Shown here in pieces: positions 26,195-35,100 of a DNA stretch of 64,000 nucleotides. Source of the DNA: Cliona cf. orientalis (taxonomy: Eukaryota > Porifera > Demospongiae > Clionaida > Clionaidae); the NCBI GenBank assembly GCA_963930775.1, contig OZ005700.1, positions 5,156,609 to 5,220,608 of the forward strand. The letters are read 5' to 3'. Numbering within the stretch: the first letter of the stretch is position 1; each line of letters starts with the position of its first letter. The position numbers and the translations under genes are program-made. Below the pieces are notes generated by a model, which saw only the letters and a program-made list of their open reading frames with translations, was not told the DNA's origin and searched no databases.

Positions 26195-29100
26195 AGGAAA
26201 ATTTTTAATTTTATAATCTCTGAGACTGCTTCTGGTGGCTTCTGAGACCACACCTCAGTTTTGTTTGTTACTGCACATTTTCACCTTTTTCATGACATAT
26301 CTTGTGGGCATAGCCACCCATTGATCAAAATTTGCACTTGGTTTGTGAGATGTATCTGTGGCATAATCAGCACATGCTCTGTCATCTACATACCCATGCA
26401 AGCTTGCAAAAGTCCAGTTTATCAGTAAGGCAATAGTTGATTTTAGTCAGTTGGTAGAGAATTTTCAATGTGTTGTGCATTAAGCTATCAATGGCTGTTA
26501 TTAACAAGTATTATTACTATAATATATGGCAGTTTTTGGGGGGGGGGGGGAAGCAAGTCAGGGGGGGGGGGGGGAAATCCCATGGTTCCCCCCCCCTCTA
26601 AATAAAACACTGCTTTAATTAAGAAGCATATGCCACTTAAATTGTGGTTGTCATGTAACTCAGAAACTTGCTTCATGGGTCATCCTGTAGAGTAAGACTA
26701 GAGCTATTGAGTGGTGGTTGAATTCGTCCTCAATAATTCGCCATATTACGTACGTAATTTTTGAGTGCTTTCAGAAAGGTGTGCAAAAGTGTTCACTAGG
26801 GTGCCCACGGACATATCTGGGTTATGGGGTTTGCAATAGGAAGAGTACAAAAGTTGCTATTCTGTTTTTCTTCATCTAGAAGTGAGTGATGAGAATAGAT
26901 AGGTAATAGATACTGATGTCCAAAACTTACAATGTTACCGTATTAATTGTTGGTTAATGTCTGTTAATTCATTGGTGACACTCCATTATCTTTGGATATG
27001 CATAATTGCATATAATAGGTTCTATCATACGAATCATGTACGTCGGTTCAAGTTAAAGAGGCCATTCCATCAAGGAATTAAGGATAAAGAAAATGAATAC
27101 AAGGTTGGTGATATCTTTATTGATTTGTGCAGCCACTTAGTGAATTTTTTATTGCAGACCCTGTATACTGAGTGTATGCTGCATACCACTGCCTACCGCT
27201 TTCCTGGTATTTTGAGGTGGTTTGAAGTAATTGAAACCGATGTGGTAGGTTCCTTTTTTACCAGTCTTCATACAAGAAAGTCTACCAGGCCATTATTGAG
27301 GGTCACACAAGGATTGTACTTGATTACTGTATACAGCCTCTAGTTGTTATAGCTAACCAGAGGTCGGCCAAAATGACCAAAAAACACAAGTGGGTTCATT
27401 AGAATGGCACTGGTTATGGGCATAATATTATTATCTTGGAATGGACTGTACATAAATCATCTACCGTAGAATCCTGCAAGTACACCCCCCTCGCGCATTA
27501 CCCTGCAATTTTAGCTCAAGTTCCTGCATAGGTAGTTTTGTCACGCGTATAAGCCCCCCCCCCCTCCCTGACTGTAAAATAATAAATATTAGGGTCCATA
27601 AACCAATACAAACAATAGCTACACCCAGTTCCATGCGTGAATTTGTATTTCGATGGCACACTAGTTACATGTTCCTTCTCCAACTCAAATGCTCCTTACG
27701 TAATGTAGCCATGATGATTGATAGGATAAATGTCTAGAACATTGCATTACTCGTTGATCATAACATCAGCTTTGTGAATGTGACCCTCCATAACAAAACC
27801 AAGCATAATGTTCTGATAACCGATTTTGAGTTAAGGTCACCATTACCAACTTTAAACTAATGCTCCTGCATACAGTCCAGGATTTGAGTAAAGGAGGTGC
27901 TGGGCCAAACGCGTGCGAAGTGCGTGCGCAAAAAAATTAGCCACGCCTCCAAAATGTTGACCACGCCCCTAATTAACATGTTCTTGAAGACAGCTTGATG
28001 ACAAAGAAGGCTGTTTTAGGCCTAGTAGCGACGAGAAACTGCCGTTTAGAGCGAGTCTAGTAGGTTTATTGTTGGTCTTAGCTACCAGTTGTTGCTTATC
28101 AGTAACAATAGTTGTCACACAGCTACTATGTTGGCTCTTGAGCCAGATTTTAGCGGGGTGCTCGAGCCCCCTGAGCCCCCCCCCTGGACACGCCCCTGGC
28201 ATATTTGCAGTGTGTAATCATGGAGATGTGAGCATAATATACTTGGTTCGCTGTACTAAAATTTTGCAAAAAAAAAATGAACAATGCTACGTATGTTGCA
28301 CTCGAAGTGCCTATATGGTAAGTATGTGGCCATGCCCACCAAGTCATTGAGTTAGCTGGCTGCTAAAATGCTCGAATGAGAACTGCAGTCAACATTTGAA
28401 AAGAACAACGAAACAAGTGTTTATAATGATTGTTAGTACACAAGATTGAAGAAAGAAATGGCTGGAGACTTTTTGTGTGTGCAACTTCCATACTTATCTA
28501 ATTAGCCACAAGGGCTCTGTCATGGGCACTTTATGTAGCTACTCACCTTACTTCTGTGAGACATAATTCAGTAAGTATAGCATTCTAGAAGCTACAAAGC
28601 AGTTTTTGTGTAGAGGAGCAATTCCTCTATCAATCTATGTCAAAAAATAAAAATTGATAGTTATTACCATAGGTGATTTTGGTCCGTATCTTATCTCTGA
28701 CTGATGTCAATGGGTAGAAAACGTGGAGAAAACTTTCACGGGTGACTTGTAAACCACTACATTCATGAAATTTTCTTCTTTGAAGGTTTCCAATCGTTTA
28801 GTAATAATTATTTTCATGTTCTTTCCTGTTCCAGGTTGTGAAAAACCCAGTTGAAAATGGCATTGAAATGGTGTTGGATAATATTCAACAACTGAGAACA
28901 GTGATCAACCGTATACGTGCTGATCCATCTCAATCCACTAACCCACTTACTATGAAACTTAATGGCACCCTGGATGCAGCAGTGAATGGTGGAGTGAGTA
29001 AATTTGAGGTATGGTATTTGAACTTATGTAGAGTTTATTGTTAAGTACATATAATTGTATCATAATATTAGGTATTCTTTACACAAGAGTATTTGGAGCA

Positions 29101-32100
29101 AAAACCTGACTGCAAACCACTAATTCCAAAACTAAAGTTGTATATGGAAGAACTGGTATGTCTCTTTCAGATAAATGAAAATGATTTATTTTTATATTAT
29201 TTATAGTGTAAAATTTGTGAAGAAGGTGTTTTGCTACATTCCCAAGTGCGTCCTGACAGTATGAAGGGGCTTCATCAGAGGATGGAAGAGCTCCTTGAAG
29301 ATTATAGGTATGTGCAAAGCGACTATTATGGTGAAGTTTGTCACATCCCCTTTTCCTACTGCATTCATTGCTACTTACTCGATTGGTTTTCCATTAATCC
29401 TCAGCGCACATACGCCAGAAAACCTACGATACTCGTTCTTTCTGTGTGTCTGTCCATGTGTATATCTGTTACCATGATATCTGCTGCTTATCTCCTTTTA
29501 CCTCAAAAACAATATGTCATAGGGTTCTTTATGTCACATCTTTTGAAAACACTTTATTCAAGAGTCATGGCATCGTTTGTACATGGTCACCACTGCCTTC
29601 CTCGCTCCCCGCTCCCTGGTGAGCTGTACGTTGATGAATAAAAGGAACAGCAGTGGCTTCAAGTTGAAAGATATGTATTATTGGCTATAGAGCCAATAAG
29701 GTGGCTAGCTGATTGCTGAATGTAGCACACTAGCAGGTACACGTCACTCGCTTGATACCACTGCGTATTACACGATCACATTCATACTTGTGATTACTAG
29801 TGCACTCTTTTGGCTCTAGTAGTACTGTAGTGTCCCAGGTAAGGGGCCATAGGCGCTTAAATATAACTCCCGATTTTGGCCTGCATGGGCGCTAACCTGG
29901 GAGGTAACTTCCATACGTTTGTATATATGCTGTTACATTGACCCCTTGACATGCACTACATGGGCGCTTGTCCAGGACACTACGGTAATTAACCCTCAGT
30001 GCATGCGCAAGGGGTACAGTAGTCGTTCTGTGTGTGTGTGCGTCTGTTACCACACTAACTGCTACATACCTCTATATATTGAAAATAATGTACCAATACG
30101 CTTTTATGATAGTTTCAAGATACGTGGATTTCATCTAAAACACCTTATTCAAAAGTTCTGGCAACGTTTGTTGACCACCGCTGACTTCTTTGCTTCTTAT
30201 CGAGCCCTCTATTGATTAAGGGGACAGCAACGACTTCATTTCAAGATTAGTGTGTACATCGAGCCATATAACTTGACTGATTCATCAGTAGGCTATCTAT
30301 GCTTCTTGGCTTTACTTGGTACTAGTACTAGATCTGCTGATCTGGCATGCACATGGTAAGATTACTTAATATCGGTATTAGTGCCACCTTGTGGTTACTC
30401 TCTAACAGCTAGCAAGTTGCTGGTATGGCTTGCAAATTTGCAACATGTAGACTGCTAGACTAGCTATCAGGCGGATTTAGGGGGATTCAGGGGGTTGCAA
30501 CCCACGTGGGAGAGTGGACGCATAAACAAGCGGTCAAGGATTGAAAACATGTATGAGACCAGGTGGGATGAAGCATAGATGCATAGAGAAGAACAATGAA
30601 TGAAACAAAGATTAGCTAAGGTTTTGTTAATCAACACACATTCCTCAATGTGTGACACAGGAGCATCCATTGACATGGCTCAGCCCATGCAGTAGGCACA
30701 ATCTATTCTAGATCATGTAAAATATCAATGTGTTAAGTCCAGCTTCCTAGCTCATTTTAGGCTTCTGTCAGCTACTTGGTAATATTTCAGTTGCATGCCG
30801 CTGATTCAAAATACCTGGCACACCCAGAGTCATTCTGTAATTATGCTTCAGAAGGCTTAGTCTCACGTAAGTATATGTTTGTAGCTATAGCTTGTTGAGG
30901 TGGGTATACCGTATTTTTCCGCTATTAAGCGCATGCACTTATATCTCCACAGGAAGAAAACCTGCGCTTAATAGCAAAGTGCGCCTAATAACGAGATGTG
31001 CCTAACAAAGAATAGCTGCATCCAAGAACGCATGCGTGTTTGCGGTATCATTTAGGGGCGTGGCCAATCAATCGATCACACAATCATTCGTGTTGCTGCA
31101 TTCCGTCCAGCTCAAAATGGCGCTCATAGCTCGAAGAACCTGAGAATCGATAGTAGCCATCGTGATTTCGAGTAACTTGAAACGGTTGGAACCTTGGGCT
31201 AGCAAGAAAGCATGCGGATATTGAGGTCAAGGATCACATATGCACTTAACGCAAAATGCTCCTAGCAACGAGTGCTTAGGTCAGGAAAATGGCATGCGCT
31301 TAATAACGAATATGCGCTTATAAGTGATATGCGCCTAATAATGAGAAAATATGGTAGTTGTTTAAGCAACACCCAAATTTACATAAGCTTGTGGTAGAAT
31401 CTTAGGAAAAGAGTTTTGTTGCTCCAGTCAGCAATCTTCACTAGCTGCAGGAGCTACTGAATCATTTTGTACTCCATATACATGTAGAGTTGACTTTAGT
31501 ATCTCCGTATTCACTCCCATCAAGCTTAAGCTATCTGGCTGTACTTGAAGAGAACACAGGTTTGTTCTGGCTGAGGAAATGGGTTTGATCGACCCATTAA
31601 AGATCTAGAGATTACAGGGAGAGAACTCAATTTTGTGTCCCTGTTGCTTTGCCAATTTCACTGGCAGAAAGTTCACTCCTTCCCTAGAGTATGATCTGCA
31701 TTCAAGACTAAGAGTTGCAAGATCAGCTCATCTCAGTGGTCTTGTTTTGCCATTAGCATTGCACTTTCATGTATTGGGTCTTGAAGCAGAATGATTTATT
31801 TTCATCTTTCAATTTGAAGCATTTTGTGACTGGTCTCTGATGGAGCATGACCTTTAGGAGCCTATTGACCAGAGGATGCTGCCCCACATCACAGCCATCG
31901 ACTTTGTCATGCACAGAAGATATTGCTGATCTGAAAACAGTAGTTGTAGCCTTGAATGAATAGATCAGCAATAACCTCTCCTATATGGCACAGTACTCCT
32001 TGTATGGCACCAGCTAAAGGAAGTGAGAGTCCAGAGGGTCATAGGAGTTCTATACAGATTTCTATCTCATAATTAAAGCGTGAACTCTGCAGCTTCCTCT

Positions 32101-35100
32101 GAAAGCTGTTGCTCTCTGAGATAATCCAGATGGCTAATTGGGGAATTTTGTGTGAAGTTACCAGACATGATTTGATTGGATGAGGTTGTGCGTCACGGAG
32201 ATCATCCAGTGGTAGCTGGAGGATATTTCCAGAATTCTGTGATACCAAGTTTGTGTCTTGCACGTCGGAGCCACAAGGATTGATGAGTCTGGGCCAGAGC
32301 TCTGCCTATTAGATTCCACCATAGGTTGGCATAAGTGTTTGTTTGTATCCAAGGCCAAGGCCTTTGGAGCAGGTCTCCTCCAGCTCACGAATGTTGATAG
32401 CTGGATTGTTTAACAGGCATGATTCAGATAGGTCCTTATCTATTACCCAGACTCTGCCACGGATCTGGTGGTCTACATCAAGTACACCTTATTTCTGAAT
32501 TTTGACATACCAATCAGGGTTTCATTTAGGGGGGGCGGGGGGGGCACTCGCCCCCCCCCTTGAGATTTGCCACAAACCATATACGCAATATAAGAAGTTT
32601 GAATGGCGAAAAGTATCGAAATAGGCACTTTTTTGCTCTTTTTTAACACAAAATTATTTTCAGCTTCGCGCTCTATGCGGGAGGAAACATACTGTAGGGG
32701 AATCAGTAGGTATCACTCACAAGACAGGTCTCAGAAGCCACCAGAAACAGTCTCAGCAGTTAAACAATGCCACGGTAAAATTTTTCTGGGGGAGCATGCC
32801 CCCAGATCCCCCTAGTTAATGAGCACTATGTTATTCTTGGCTGATAAAAAAACACTAGTACAATCCTTGCCCCCTTTAACTCGATCTGTGATTATCGCGT
32901 TTGCCCCCCCTTGACGAAAATCCTAAATTGCCAATTATATTCATACCATGTGGCTTACATGTCATGCTGTAGCTGACTATTGCTGCATGTGAGAGCAGTT
33001 GATATGATGCCATGATACGTTATCATGACAATCACATGACGTGCTATATCCTGTGCTCCCCAAGAAGTGCTCGATGTCTACCAGACCCTCTCCCTTCTTG
33101 AAGGTGGCATCTAGGGATGAGAATACTTCCATTGGTCTGAATTTGATGTTATTAGACTGAAGTGTCTGTGAACATAACTTATAGTCATATCTGTCCCTCA
33201 TTTCTCTGGATTCAGTGCCCTTGGGTGTTATTCCACTTTGTGCACTTGTACAGATATTCTCTCTTCTTGCACCAATCTTATAGTCCTGCAACCTTGGGCT
33301 GATCAAAATACATTCCATGCACCCATGATATGACTATTACATAACGATATTGTGAATGATTGATATGGTAACCTGAACTGTGTGGTACAAAGCATGTACC
33401 GTATGCTTTCTGATTTAGGTGCCCCTAAAAATAATTGTAGATTGCACGGGTGCCTCCAATTAGAACCAGAAAATTTACGAGCAGGTCAAAGGGCACCTAA
33501 ATTAGGGAGGTGCCTAAGAGCTGCAATTAAAACAGTTTTGGAAATTTTGCCAGAGCACGAGCGCTCTCACTAACTGGTACCATTTAGTGGCAGTGAATAT
33601 GATAGTGGTGAAAACAACAAAAAACATGGTTCTAGTTTCAGTTGTTTTTGGAAGTTTCACTTTGATCGCTGAATCATGCTCGGTACAGTATAGCCATCAG
33701 AACAGTTGTCTCTAACTCCAGAAAAACATCAAAGAAGTAGGTAATTAAGTGCCCACATAAATGTAAGACAGCTTAGTTTAACATCTAAACTGCTAGCTCG
33801 ATAGGTCAATCGACGATACAGCCGTATTGTGGTATTGCACGTGGTAATACGTTCCAATTAAATTGGCGCCGCCTAAAAATAACTGATGTCCGAAAATTAG
33901 AACTGAAAAATTGTGCAGGTCTCAAAGGGTGCCTATATTAGAACATATATGATAAATGATTTTCTGCTAGTGAAAGTTTATTACTTGTCTAAATAGTGCA
34001 AGATATGGAGAAAGCAAGGACTATGACCCTGTATCGTTCCCTGGAGCACCAGTGATACCTGATGCCAAGAAAGAAAGACGGCTGTCTTCTAGCCGAAGAA
34101 GAGATAAACTTAAATCGAGTAGGCTGTTGTGAATTTTTTTGTCATAATAATATTTGTTGCTATTATAGATGAAAGATCAATGACTGTGAGTAATTCGGGT
34201 AGACCTCCATCTTTCCATGAAAAGCTGGATAGGTAAGGTTCATGCAGTGGCAATCCATTGTGTCATGGAATTCTCTTATAGTTCTCCAGTGCTCCAGAGA
34301 CGCGAGAGATCTGCTACCACAGCTGTAGACTTGAATGTAAATAAACGATTTGTATTAATCCAATTAATGATTCTTTGTTTAGGACAACATGGAAGCAGAT
34401 TCAGCCCAGAGGCGTAGTCAGAATTCACCCGTGATCAGTCCAGGTCATCGACAATCCTTTGAAGGGCCTCCACCTATACCTACTCGCCGAGGTTTGATGA
34501 CTTTAAGTGTATATGAACGTATTCCTTATGATCATTCTTCATTTAAATAGTTGATGTTCCTCCAGTGCCACCACTGCGTAGAAATGTTTCTAGTTCAAGT
34601 AATGGTTTGTACTAATGTACATGTACGAATTATCTGCATGTGTGGCAGGAAATAGCTGTAGTTATGTACCTGTGTGACCATTGTTATTCCAAGTTTTACA
34701 AGATCGAAGTGCCCATTGCCAATAACGATGCAAACAAACTGTCCTTGTATGGGAGTGAAAGTATAGGCATCAATTCCCCTTATTTTCTGTGGACGCATCG
34801 TACAAGCATACCTGTGACAGCAAGGAACTATGTGCTCAACAAAAAAAACAGGAAGTATGTGAAACTGGATAGGCAGGGAAAACATATAATAAACATGCCT
34901 AGGCGATCTCTAAAGCCCAGTTTACACAGGCCTTTAAACCACTTTGGAAGCCAGCTTAGTTTTACAAACCGGTTTAGAAGGTGATTTGTAAAGCAGTTTA
35001 GTGAGTTTACACAAAGCCAGCTTAAACCACATCTGGGAGGTGGTTTGAACCAGTTTCAAACGATATATTGCTATACAAATCATTCACGTGTAAACGCTCT

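Larger units (their letters stand above)
24959..27018. other. Intron of 2060 bp with tandem duplication and homopolymers
   Basis: Contents: a ~105-bp tandem pair (25464-25675), a repeat shared in inverse with intron 2 (25740-25905), and two homopolymer-rich stretches (poly-C at 26162-26194, two poly-G tracts at 26536-26574) next to family S fragments. Confidence 0.7.
29308..34002. other. Intron of 4695 bp between DHR2 and the proline-rich tail
   Basis: It contains family A copies 2 and 3, a complete family R element (30907-31356), family S (32515-32933) and family Y (33397-33950). 31360-32510 and 32940-33390 contain only short frames without recognisable protein sequence. No exon is recognised. 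Confidence 0.75.

Noticed and set aside
25954..26253. Open frame on the - strand encoding poly-Gly
   Set aside because: The glycine run is the translated poly-C homopolymer of family S; no protein evidence.
34186..34191. GTGAGT donor inside DOCK exon 19
   Set aside because: Using it would leave 17 bases and break phase with the next exon; GTAAGG at 34233 keeps phase.
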